A DNA stretch of 64,000 bases, from positions 63,539,370 through 63,603,369 of the forward strand of contig CM061134.1 of assembly GCA_030789695.1 (NCBI GenBank), given 5' to 3'. The notes beneath the pieces are model-generated. The model searched no databases. It saw nothing but the letters and a program-made list of their open reading frames with translations, and was not told the DNA's origin. Below, piece by piece: positions 13,127-25,100 of the stretch. Source of the DNA: Scilla litardierei (taxonomy: Eukaryota; Streptophyta; Magnoliopsida; Asparagales; Asparagaceae). The first letter of the stretch is position 1. Every line of letters begins with the position of its first letter. The translations under genes were made by a program, and so were the position numbers.

Positions 13127-16100
13127 ACACATACACACATAGGCCGTCCGCCATAGGCCGCTATTTCATCCGCTAATGTTTATGGCGGATTTTTGGCTCA
13201 CCGCCTTAGGCCGCCATCCGCCATTAATAACACTGGCAGACAGAGGTGGTTAATCACAATATCGAGACATATCTGCGGTGTTTTGCATCAGAGACACCTC
13301 GACAGTGGCACCATTGGTTGGCTTGGACGGAGTATGGTACAATACTTCGTACCATTCAGCAGCAGGGACGACCCTATTTCGGGTGTTGTATGGGAGGGAC
13401 CCACCAGAGTTGATTCGATTTGGGAGTAGACAGACACCAGTCTCGTTGGTGGAGGGTTACATGGAAGAGATGGATGGAATGCTGGAGGAGCTGAAGAAGC
13501 ACTTGTTACGGGCTCAGCAGGTGATGAAAGCGAGGGCAGATGGACATCGTCTGGATGTGAGCTTTCAGGAGGGGGATAGGGTATATCTCAAGCTGCGGCC
13601 ATACAGACTGAGATCAGTGGCGAGGAGGAATGAGAAGATGTCTGCTAGATTCTTTGGCCCTTTTGAGATTGAGGCCAAGATTGGCCAAGTGGCCTACAAG
13701 TTAAGGTTACCTCCGACGGTTACGATCCATCCGGTTTTTCATGTATCGCAGTTTCGTCACGCTATTGGAGAGCAGACGGTGTCATCCACACTACCACCGA
13801 CATTGACGGAGGACATGGAGGTGGTGCTAGAGCCGTTGGACGTCAGGGCGGTGCGTCAATGACCAGGGTGTCGGCAGGAGGTCTCGGTACATTGGGCGGG
13901 ATTACCAGACTGCGATGCCACGTGGGAGTCGTTCGATGTTGTTCGGGAGCAGTTTCCGGACTTCCACCTTGAGGACAAGGTGACTCTTCTACGGTGGGTA
14001 ATGATGCGGCTGCTACCGCATCATCCGCATCATCCGCGGATGATGCCGCGGGCCACGAGTTGGGCGCGGGTCCCGGGGGAAGAGTGGAGATCGCGGATGA
14101 GGAAAGAGGCCCCACGATCACTTATTTCCGCAGGAGGAAACGTGGGGTTCTGATTTAGTTACCTCGGGGGTTTCAGTCCGGATTAGTAAATCCCTCTTTC
14201 TTTATTATTAGAGCTAGCTGCCATTATTTTCTTTTATGCTTATTTTGTTGAAGAACACTATTAGGCATCTTGTGAGGGATAGTTAGGCTTTTAATCCGTT
14301 CAGATAAAAGCTAGGAGATAGGATTCGTCTCAAAAGAACCCAAGTTATCTGTGTTCTTCGTCAATTTTCAATAAAAATGCCATCTTTTTATTTTTTTCTT
14401 CTTTAAAAAACTGATTTGATTGATTCGATCCATCGGATCATCATTATCTTTCAAAAAAAACCAAAAACAGAAAGACAGAAGATAAGGAGAGACGGAACAT
14501 ATATGTTACATTGCCTTGCTCTCCCGAGTTCTGCCGGCTTGCTCTCCCGCCGCTGAAGGAGAAGGTGCCGCATTACTCTCCTGCAGCTATCTCGAAAAAA
14601 AATTGAGCATGAGCCATTGCCACCATTGGAAGTAGATTTATGATCCGATTAGGGCTTTTATGGGGATCAAAGGTGGGATTTTTATGGCTTTGGACTTCCT
14701 AATCAAGGGTTTTAATGACGAAGAACTGATCTGAAAATACTAATTAATTCATAGAATAATAGATCTAAGGATACGAGCAACTAATTAGCAATAGAATTAA
14801 ACTAGGGTTCTAAGGGAAATAAAATACATCTTCTATTCTTCGATGAAAACCATAGCTAGGGCCGGCCGGCCCCTTATTAGGGGAGGGATTAGCAAATCTC
14901 CAATTACCGATTAGCCCTCCCATTCTCTTGCGGAATTACAAGTTTGGGACCGGATCCGTGGTGGACCCAAGTCGCCTCCTCCGTTGATAGACCCGAACAG
15001 GTGCCCTCTCGCTGTCCGTTCGGCCCGCCTCCTTACCCGTTCGGCCCGCCTCCTCACCTAGCCATATCGCATCATTACTCCCGCAAAAAGTGCCACCTTG
15101 TCCTCAAGGTGGAATTCCGAAAATTGGGTGCGTATCACTGCGGCTGACTCCCATGTAGCATCGTAGTCTGATAGGCCCCTCCATCGAATACGCACCTTAT
15201 GTGTCCCATCTGTAGCCTGCCGGATCACTGTCAGCTCCTGAGGCTCAAGAAGCACCTCCATGTCATCTGTCAAGGTGGGTGATAAAGTCGGCGATAGGGT
15301 GTGATTCCCAATGGCCCTCCTCAACTGCGAGACGTGAAACACTGGGTAAATGGTGGAAGTGGCTGGCAATTGCAGACGATAGGCCACCTTCCCGATCTGA
15401 GTTGTCACATCAAAAGGTCCATAGTAGTTCTCATTGCTCCGACAGGCCAAGGTCTTCTGTTGTAAGGTCGGAGCTTCAGGAAAACCCGGTCCCCCACCGC
15501 AAACTGCTCATCTCTCCGGTACGCATCTGCCTTGGTCTTCATAATCTGCTGGGCTCTCAACAGGAGTTTCTTCAACTCCTCCAGATATTTGTCCCTCTCA
15601 CCCAAATGCTCTTCTACCTGTGACACAGGTGTGGCTCCTCTGCTGTAGTATATCAAGGGGGCGGGTCCCGACCGTATAAGATCCGAAAAGGGGTGCTCTG
15701 CGATGTCGAGTGGTACGAGGTGTTTTACCAATATTCTGCCCAGGCTAACCATCTGGCCCACTGCTTCGGCGCCTTTAATGCAAAACACCTCAAGTAGGTT
15801 TTCACACTCCTATTCACCACTTCTGTCTGTCCATCTGTCTGTGGGTGATAGTCAGTGCTCCTTCTCAGCTTGGTTCCCTGCACCTCGAACAGCTCCTGCT
15901 AGAAACTGCTAATGAACACCTTGTCGCGGTCTGACACTATGGAGACGGGAAAACCGTGCAAGCGAACCACTTCCTTCGTAAAAGCTACTGCCACTATGAC
16001 CGCAGTGTATGGATGCCTGAGAGGTATGAAATTGGCATATTTGCTGAGCCGATCGACCACCACCAGTATAGAATTGTAACCCTCTGATCGCGGCAACCCC

Positions 16101-19100
16101 TCGATGAAATCCATGATGATCTCCTCACAGACTCTCTCCGGTAAAGCCAACGGCTGTAAGAGCCCTGCTGGTGCCATTGCCATATACTTGTGACGCTGGC
16201 ACACGTCACACTCCGCTATCGCTGGGCAATGTCTTTCTTCATCCTTGGCCAGTATTGCTCTCTCGCCATCCTCCTGTAAGTCTGCTGTATACCGGAGTGC
16301 CCTCCGATAGCGCTGCCGTGGAACTCCTGAAAAATCATCGGAATATGGACGGAGCCTCTGGGAATCACCAGTCTGCCGTGGTATAAAAGTCTCTGTCCGC
16401 TCATGGTGTATCCCGGAAAATCAGCGGATCCCTGTTGCAGTGCCTCATGTATCCTCGCTAGGTCCTCATCAGCCTCAATCTCCCTGATCAACGGCTCCCA
16501 GCCTAGAAGGACGGGTGCTGAAATGGCCGCCACCTCTGCGGGCTCCTCGCGACGCGACAAGGCGTTTGCCGCCTTGTTCTCTAGGCCTGGTCGGTACTGT
16601 ATCTCGAAGGTGAAATGGACCAACTTGGAGAGCCACTTCTGATGCTCCTCGGTGACCATGCGCTGCTCCAAAAGATATTTCAAACTCCGCTGGTCGGTCC
16701 TCACTATGAACTTCCTTCCCAATAAGTAGGGCCTCCACTTTTGAATGGACAGGACAATCGCCATCAACTCCCGCTCATATATTGACTTCAGCCTCACACG
16801 TGCTGACAGAGTCTGGCTAAAGAAAGCAATCGGCCTCTGGTCCTGCATCAACACTGCACCCAAACCATATCATGACGCGTCGGTGTCTATCACAAATGGT
16901 CTGCTGAAATCAGGAAGTCTTAAGACAGGCACCGTCGTCATCGCCTGCTTCAAGGCCTCGAAAGCCTTGGTCGCCTCCTTGCTCCAGTGGAAGCTGTCCT
17001 TCTTGAGTCGCTCGGTAAGTGGTACTATATCCCTGGACAAAGTTCATGTAGTACCCTGTCAGGCCCAAGAAGACCCGTAAGGTGGTAGGTATCGGCCAAA
17101 CCAACATGGCCGCAATCTTGGCCCTATCTGCTGCCACTCCCTCCGCTGACACCACGTGTCCCAAGTACTCCACCTACAGCTGTCCAAACAAACACTTCTT
17201 ATTAGCACACAGCTGCTGCACCTGTAACTCATGCAGCACTGCTCGCAGGTGCTCCACATGCTCCTCCATGCTGCGACTGTACACCAAGATGTCGTCAAAA
17301 AATACCAGCACGAACCTCCGGAGGTATGGTCGAAATACCTTGTTCATCAGGGACTGGAATGTCGCAGGGGCATTCGTCAGGCCAAAGGGCATGACCTGGA
17401 ACTTATAGTGCCCCTCATGAGTCCTGAAAGCAGTCCTGGGCACGTCAGCCACCTTCATCCGTATCTGATGGTATCCTGACTTCAGATCAATCTTGGAAAA
17501 GCAAGCTGCCCGTGGAGCTCATCCAGCAACTCATCAATCACAGGGATGTGGAATTTATCTGCAACCGTCTCCTTATTCAGGGCCCTGCGCAGAATCTCCA
17601 ACTGCCGTCCTTCTTCTTCATTAATAAAACCGGACCGGAAAAAGGGCTAGTACTCGGCTGAATCACTCCTGTCTGCAGCATGTCCTCCACCAGCCTCTCT
17701 ATCTCGTCCTTCTGTACCTGTGGGTACCTGTAGGGTCGCACACTGATGGGAGACACGCCTTCACTCAAGACGATGGCGTGCTCATGATCTTTATGTGGTG
17801 GCAGGCCTTGTGGTGTCTGGAAAACCTCCTTATACTGAGCCAGCAGCTGCTCAACCTCCGGTACCACCACCTGTGTCTAGTCCTCGCTCTGCACTGATGC
17901 TGTCACAGCATGTAGCTCCATCAAGAAACCTCCTCCTGCCGTGTGGATCGCCCTGGACATGGCCTTATATGAAACCAAAGAACGGCAGAGGCTGGGATCC
18001 CCCCGTAATACCACTGTCCTCCCCTCATCCTGGTACTCCATCCTCAGCATCTTCCAATTCGTCTTGGTCTCCCCGAGGGTCTGCAGCCACTTCATCCCCA
18101 GGATGATATCGGTATTCCCTAGCTCCAAGGGAAGAAAGTCCGTGACAATCTGCACTCCCTGAATCGTCAAAATCACCCCGCGGCAGACACCTGTGCTGTG
18201 TGTCACCTGTCCCGTGCCCAGCATCACTTCATACTGCCCCGTGTCACTCATCTGCAGTCCATGTGCTCCCACCAACCTGCTGGAAATGAAGTTGTGGGTG
18301 GCCCCACTGTCAACCAACACACTATCACCTCCTGATTGCCCACCTGTCCCACCAATTTCATGGTATGGTTCGGTGTGAACCCGACCACGGAATTTAGGGA
18401 CACCTCCGCAAAGTCCAAGTGCTGGTGCTCTACCTCCTCATCTTCCCCTGCATCGAGGATGACATCCTCGTCCTCTCCTTCCTCATCGTCCGCTATCAGT
18501 ATCTGGAGAGTCCGATCAGCGCATCGGTGCCTTGGAGTGAACTTCTCATCACATCTGAAGCACAATCCCTTCACTCGCTTCTCCCGTATCTCGGCATCTG
18601 TCATCCTCCGCACCTGACCTCCTGCTCGGGGCTCCTGTCTCCTGTCCATGCCTCCCCCATCAACAGCTGTAGCTGCCTGACCAGGCGTGGTCCCTGAAGT
18701 AGGTGCAGTCCTCTTTCTGGTAGCAGCCGCCTGACCCCTGAAAGTGGAGCCTCCACACGTCCCGCGGGCTCTTCTCTCCGTCTCCTGATGGTCCTCCACC
18801 TTCCTAGCCAGTGTCATCATCCCGCGCAGACCAACTGGATCGAACTGCCTCAATCCTGATCTCACCATAGGCTTCAGCCCCTTCATGAAGCAGCCCTCCA
18901 AAAATTCCTCAGATACTCCCCTAACACGGTGTCAGAGCGACTCAAACTTTCTGATGTAATCCCCTACGCTCCCCTCCTGCTTCAGTGAATATAGTCTCTC
19001 AAATACTCCGCCAGACTGCCCTGCACCAAATCGCTCCATCAAGAGCGACGTAAACTCCCCCCACGTCTAAAATGGCTGCTGCTGATCAGTCCAATGGAAC

Positions 19101-22100
19101 CAGCCTAAGGCCTTCCCCTCCAGACAAACGCCTATTGTCCGAAGCCACTCCTCTCCTGGGACTGCTGACACCTCCAAGTACCTCTCCACCCGGTACAGCC
19201 AGTCATCTGGTTCTTCTCCCTCAAAGATGGGCACCTCGAGCTTCCTCAGACGTCTCTCGCCAGCGAATCCACCTCTCTCCTGCTGATGGAATCCTCCCCT
19301 CTGCCGGTACCCCTGTCGTCCTTCTGGAAAATATACCTCGGCTCGATCTCGGACTCCTCCCTCTGCGCCATGTCCGTACCAGTCATCCTGTGGCTGTCCG
19401 TACTCTGTCTGGTGACCTCCTGGTGTGCCCTGGTATGCTCTCCAATCACCCGTCACTCCCCCGAAGGGTGGGGGCGGGGTCGACGGGCCACCCGTGAACT
19501 GGTGGTGCCCGCCAGGCTGCTGAAATCCTCCGCCGGGTCCCCCAAAAGGCTGAAAACCTGGAAATTGTGCTCCTCGGACCTCGGGCTAGGCCCCGGAGGC
19601 CCGGATGTGCTCAGAAAACTCTGTCGGACGTCCTGGAAGGCAGGCGGGGCCCCCCGGGGGTCCGTCGGTGCTCGAAAGCCACCCCTGGGGTCGGCCGAAG
19701 CCCCCAGGGGTTCGCCGAGGGCGGTCGGCCTTGATTTTGGGCCGGCGGCCCCCAGACGGGCCCGCCTGGGTTCGTCGATAACGCAGGGAGGGGCAGCAGG
19801 TGCAGTCGCCCCTCCTGGGGGCCTAGCGGCCCTCCCGCGCCCCTATGGGGGTTCGTCGGCCCCCCAGAGGTCACTGGGGGTGCGGCAGCCACCCGACGGG
19901 CTGCCGAAGGGGCGAAAACCCCCCTCCGGTGCCCCTATCTTCTTGGCGTGGCGGCGCAGGATCGTGATAAGATCCCCAGTCCTTGTCTCCTAGATCGACG
20001 CCTCCGTTTTCATCTCGTTCCGACCCGCCTTCTAAAAAGATCATCTTTTTACTCTTGTCCTTCGTCAAAGGTGGCTCCTTTTTGCTTGGATCCACCTTCG
20101 GTGCGAGATGTGCGGTCAACGCCGCTATAGCCTCCGTTAATTTCGTCAATTTTGCCTCCGTTCTTTCTTGGTTCTCTTTCATCTCTCCCCGGATCTCCCC
20201 GGCTATCTCGGCGTCTTCCTTTCTCACGTCTATGAACCACTTGCTGATTTGGGCTTGCATTCGTTCAACCTTCTCTTCCAAAGCTTCAACCCGCTCCATG
20301 GATCGCGTGCTCGCCATAGATCAATCGCTTTGATACCAATTTGATACGATTAGGGCTTTTTGTGGGGATCAAAGGTGAGATTTTTATGGCTTTGGACTTC
20401 CTAATCTAGGGTTTTAATAACGAAGAACTGATCTGAAAATACTAATTAATTTCTAGAATAATATAGATCTAAGGATACGAGCAACTAATTAGCAATAGAA
20501 TTAAACTAGGGTTCTAAGGGAAATAAAATACATCTTCAATTCTTCGATGAAAACCATAGCTAGGGCCGGCCGGCCCCTTATTAGGGGAGGGATTAGCAAA
20601 TCTCCAATTACCGATTAGCCCTCCCCTTCTCTTGCAGAATTACAAGTTTGGGACCGGGTTCTTGGTGGACCCAAGTCGCCTCCTCCGTTGATAGACCCGG
20701 ACAGGTGCCCTCTCGCTGTCCGTGCGGCCCGCCTCCTTACCCGTGCGGCCCACCTCCTCACGTAGCCGCATCGCATCAATTTAGGACTGGCTTTCTTGTG
20801 TGTGGCTAGTCACATTGCACATTTATCTTTACCAACTCTATTTACCGACAACATTATTTACAAGTTAGCTACCGACAACATTATTTACAAGTTTGCCACT
20901 ATATGGTTAAAGAGAATGACAAACGTGTAAATAACAGGAACTGCAAACTTATAAATAATTGTAATCAACGTGTATTGAATAAAAATACACATTCTAATTA
21001 ATATTTATTTCACATTACACATACCGATTAATTATTGATTAAAAATACACATGGAATGTGATTAAAAATATGTAATTTGAGTCTCCAGAAAGCGAAACCA
21101 AACTCAATTTCGAAACCACCGAAACGGACGAAACCGAACCTAACCCTAAAATTTCCTAAAGACTCTTGATCCCTTATTCTTATGCATGTGAATGTCATAG
21201 TTAATGTGATAATTCTTTGTCCCATGATGTTTCTGCTGTTCTACCAAAAGTAACGCATATCTGAATTTGAAGTGTATCATAAAATTTTCCTACTATTAGC
21301 ATTTCTTGTGGAATTATGATCCATGCTTTCCTCCACTATTGCAAAAATGATTGTTGTTAATTTTCAAAGTTTTGTTGTTAAGTCTGACATCGTTGGTAAA
21401 TGGTCTTGATATGCTTAAAAGTGAAAGGAGAAGAATTGAAAAAAACACTCACTGAAGTTAGTAGTACTGGCTGGTTATTACTTTGGTTGCTTAGTGGACA
21501 TGAAATCACCAGAATTGGATAAAGCAGGGTCCACGCACAAGGTGAGGGTTGAAACTCATGGTTGTACATCAGTGTTAGAACGCAAATGGTATCAAGTTTC
21601 AAGAAAAAACTAAATGCAGGAAATTGGAGCTCAGCTGCTTTTCAATGCAGGAAATTGCTCTCACTGGCATTCAGTTTAAATGGTTAAGGCATTTCTGAAG
21701 ATTATGTCCTGTAGAAAACTAACGCGGTCATTAAGCTCTGGATTTTGCAGCTGACGAGTTAATCTCAAAACAGCAGATGTGATGGTCTTGCTCAAAGAAC
21801 GATTATGAGAATTCTTGACGCATGTGAAGGATGGTTGAACTGTTAGGATTGTGTCTATAGTTATGTGAAGGATGGTTTAATAGTTAGAATTGTATCTATG
21901 GTTGAATTAAAGAATTGTTAAAGCAAGCGTCTGCACTTGAAGAAGTTAATGAAAAAAGAAGATGCCTACAAATTTCTGCTTTAGTTGTTTCTAATACGAA
22001 TAAATTTGTTCAAGAAGAGAAATTATGCTTTCAGTTCACTCGTCCACTTCTAAAAGTTCCCTAGAGAAGTCTGGAGTTGCACGATGTTTCTTGCTTCAAT

Positions 22101-25100
22101 GAGTGCCCTCATTTTGTAATGGCATTCTCTGTTTAAGATTTTCTTGGCTATTGCATTTTCTTTGATATGACTGAGTGGTTTTTCTAAGTCTTAGTCTCCA
22201 CTTTTGTAATAGCCTAAAATTTTCGAATTTAACTTGGCTTATTGTAAGAAAATTTTCTTAAATCTTTCCTTAATTACTTTCTTCTTTTCACCTATTCTTA
22301 TTCTCTTTCTCTTTCTCTTTTTGGTCCAGCAACTCAGGCTAGGTTTTTTGGGACTCGCCGTCATTGCGGCTACTCCTTGGTTTGTGTTGGCTGGCCGTGA
22401 CTTCTTTTGGGCTCCTTGTCTGTCACGCCCCGCTTCCCAAAACGACGGAAATGAGACGTGACTAAGGTCCGCATGGGCCAGAGCTGTGAGGCTCAGACCC
22501 AATAAGCGTATCTAGGGGTACCATTTTAAGATTACAGCTTCTTGCATTTATAAAAATTTCGCAACAGAAAGTACTGAATGAAAGATGCATTCATTTTATT
22601 CCATCAAGATATCCTGAAGTACAAGAGTCTAAAAAGGAAAGTAATGCCCAGCATGGCAACAACAGAAAGGAAACTAATGGTGCAAGCACCCAACCTAGGC
22701 AGAAAAGTAAAACGGTGCTACGCACCCAAACCACGAACTACGGAAACTCCAAGGTCAGCAACTGAGAACCTCCCAAGACTGGTCCTCACTCGTGTCGTAC
22801 TCCAGATCAGCAACGTACTCCTGCTCCAAGCCCTCCGGTAGCTCCGGCTCGTTCACGTACTCTGGCTCAGTACCTGACGTACAACACCCAAGAGAAAAGG
22901 AGTTATACGTCAGGTAAAGTCTACAAGGAAAGGTTAGACTCTACTGCAAGTGTGAAACAATGTACTAAACAACGTTTTACTGATTGAATTACATGCAGTT
23001 GCGATGATATGACAATTTACTAAACAAAGGAAGTAAAAGCTGAGCAGAAAAGTAAATGTGACAACAATAGCCGTAGCGTGTGCTACTGGCTACAAGACTA
23101 GACGGGACAAGACAAGACAAGGAGAACAGTGTGACACCAAGCGACTCGACACCAAGCGACTTGACACCAAGAGGATTTACGCCTTACGGTTTTAGGGGGA
23201 TCAAACCCTCTAAACCGTGCGACCACTCAACCCTACCCCACCCCAAGACAAGACGCGACAAGACTGTATAAGACCACTCACTCTGCTAGGTGAGTGCCTC
23301 TATCACCATGGTCTGCAGGGACACTCACTCTGCTAGGTAAGTGTCGGGCTTTCCGTAGGTGTATCTATACCACTGTATAGGATCACGCACTCTGCTAGGT
23401 GAGTGCCTCTATCCCCACGGTCTGTAGCGTATCTCTCACTCCCTTGGTGAGCGACGAACGTCCCGTAGGTGTAACTGTAACAAAGATCACTCACTCTGCT
23501 AGGTGAGCATCTTATTGCCCGCAGGCTGTGTAAGACAAGACGTGCAAGATGTTCATGACATGGCAAGGGTTTTAGGGTGTCCACATGCACGCACACACAG
23601 AATAGCCCTAAGGTGTCAGTTGTTGTTGTTTGTGCTTAGACTTCGTCGTCAAGTCTAAGCTGTCAAGGGGGTCCCTGACGCTATCATTTCACGTCAGGTT
23701 CTCTTTAGTCGTACTTTTACAGTTAAAAGGGGTGATGGCCTAAACGTGGCCGAAAGTACGCAAGTGGAAACACTTGCCTGTGGTGGCGAGCGAGTCGTCG
23801 GTCTGGAGTGTCTCGGCATAGCGGTGCGTCAGCGAGGGTCCGTCTGAAATGGGACAACGGCGATGTCAGGTCGTGTTTTTCATCAATCCTATTATGGTAA
23901 GTTTCTAAGTTTGGCGGGACAACCCTAACAGTCAAAAGTCACATCTTTTTGATTCGTTCCGCCTAATCGACGACTATCATATGTGCGCAGATATCAAGTC
24001 CGTTCGTCGATATCTATGTTTGAACAACATTTTAAAGAGCGCAAAGTAAACTTTAGTTATCATTGATGATTTTTAGATTAGGTTTTAGATTCGTTACAGT
24101 GTGGGTTCTTACTACGTGTTAGGGGGCTAATCTTTTCGGTGTTTGATCGTGGATCGGATGTCAGGTCTGAACGGTGATAGATCTGCGTCGTCAGCAACGT
24201 CTCGGCCGCGGGTAGCGCTGCGAGGCACGTCCGGACAACGAGGTGGAGGCGCGAACAGCGAGTGGACGTCGAGATCTCTCCCGTTCGTAGCGCAACGGAT
24301 CTACACGGTGGCGGCGGCGTCGGGGGAAAACACGTGTGATCGACGACGTGCGTAAACTTCTAGGAGCAAAGGGGGCTGCCGGGGATTGAAGGAGGTCGAT
24401 GGGATGTTGCTCGGCCTGGTGGGTGGCCGACGGCGTCTGCGCACGGCGGTGGATGGCCGTGAGAAGATGAAGAGGACAGATTTGCACAACGGTCGTTGTC
24501 GTGCGTCGCAGCGAAAAAGCGACGAGCAGAGGGATCAAAGGAGCCTTGCAGTAGGTAAAGGGGGTCAAGTGGAGTCCGATGGTGGTAGGGTGGTCGCCGG
24601 CGGTGGTCGGACGGCGGCGGGCATCGGGTTTTTCCGGCGATGGACAGATCTGTCCAAAGCCGGGTTGTGGTTGTGTTTGAGAGGTGTTTTGAGAGAAATA
24701 GAGAGTAGAGGAGAGGGGGGAAAAGTTGCAGGTGATAGAGGGATTAAAGGGGAGTCGGATGGCGGAGGGGTTGGCCGCCGGAGGTGGCCGGAGAGGGGTG
24801 GCCGTGGGTTTTTGCCGGCGGCGGCAGATCTGGGGTTTTGTGTGTTTTGAGAGGGAGAGAGAGAGAGGAGGGAGAGAGAAGGGAGGAGGGAGGTTGCAGA
24901 TGATAGGGGAGGTCGAGGGGTGTTGGGTGGAGGCCGAGGGGGCCAGAGACGGCGGGCATGGGCTACTTCCGTCCTGCTATCAATTTCTTGCGGCCTGGGG
25001 TGGGTTTTCTTGGTGTTTTTGATGGCTTGAGAGAGGAGAGGGAAGAGAGGGAGGAGATGAGAATGGTGGCCGGGCTTAGGGGTGGTCGGAGGTCGCCGGC

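Larger units (their letters stand above)
7899..14443 (+). mobile_element. E1: decayed Ty3/gypsy chromovirus with both LTRs
   Basis: Two related ~445-bp LTRs (7899-8350 and 14002-14443) flank a gag-pol interior in the order gag, protease, RT, RNase H, integrase, chromodomain remnant. The order PR-RT-RH-IN marks Ty3/gypsy and the C-terminal chromodomain marks a chromovirus. The primer-binding site is iMet-like (TGGTATCAAAGC). The coding part is broken by many stops and frameshifts and by a 625-bp hAT-type insertion in the integrase, so the copy is dead. I could not find a clean 5-bp target duplication (left actat, right ttatc). It shares its internal organisation with E2, E4, E5, E6 and E7. Confidence 0.88.
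14641..20778 (-). mobile_element. E2: full-length Ty3/gypsy chromovirus, inactivated
   Basis: A 6.1-kb element with LTRs at 14641-15074 and 20342-20778 and an exact 5-bp target duplication attta (14636-14640 and 20779-20783). Coding is on the minus strand in the order gag, protease, RT, RNase H, integrase, chromodomain. The primer-binding site (20327-20338, minus TGGTATCAAAGC) adjoins the right LTR, and a purine-rich stretch lies before the left LTR (~15075-15095). Frameshifts and stops interrupt gag, protease, RT and integrase, so the copy is not autonomous, though less decayed than E1. It inserted next to E1 in the opposite orientation. Confidence 0.93.

Noticed and set aside
12846..13142. 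Cys/Val-rich and His/Thr-rich frames on opposite strands
   Set aside because: Translations of the CA/GA microsatellite inside the hAT-type element.
19286..19993. 235-codon plus-strand frame
   Set aside because: Antisense to E2 gag in the GC-rich block; no recognisable domain.
23270..23510. CRISPR-like spaced repeats
   Set aside because: Eukaryotic DNA; repeats are imperfect and the spacers are themselves partly repeated. No cas genes.
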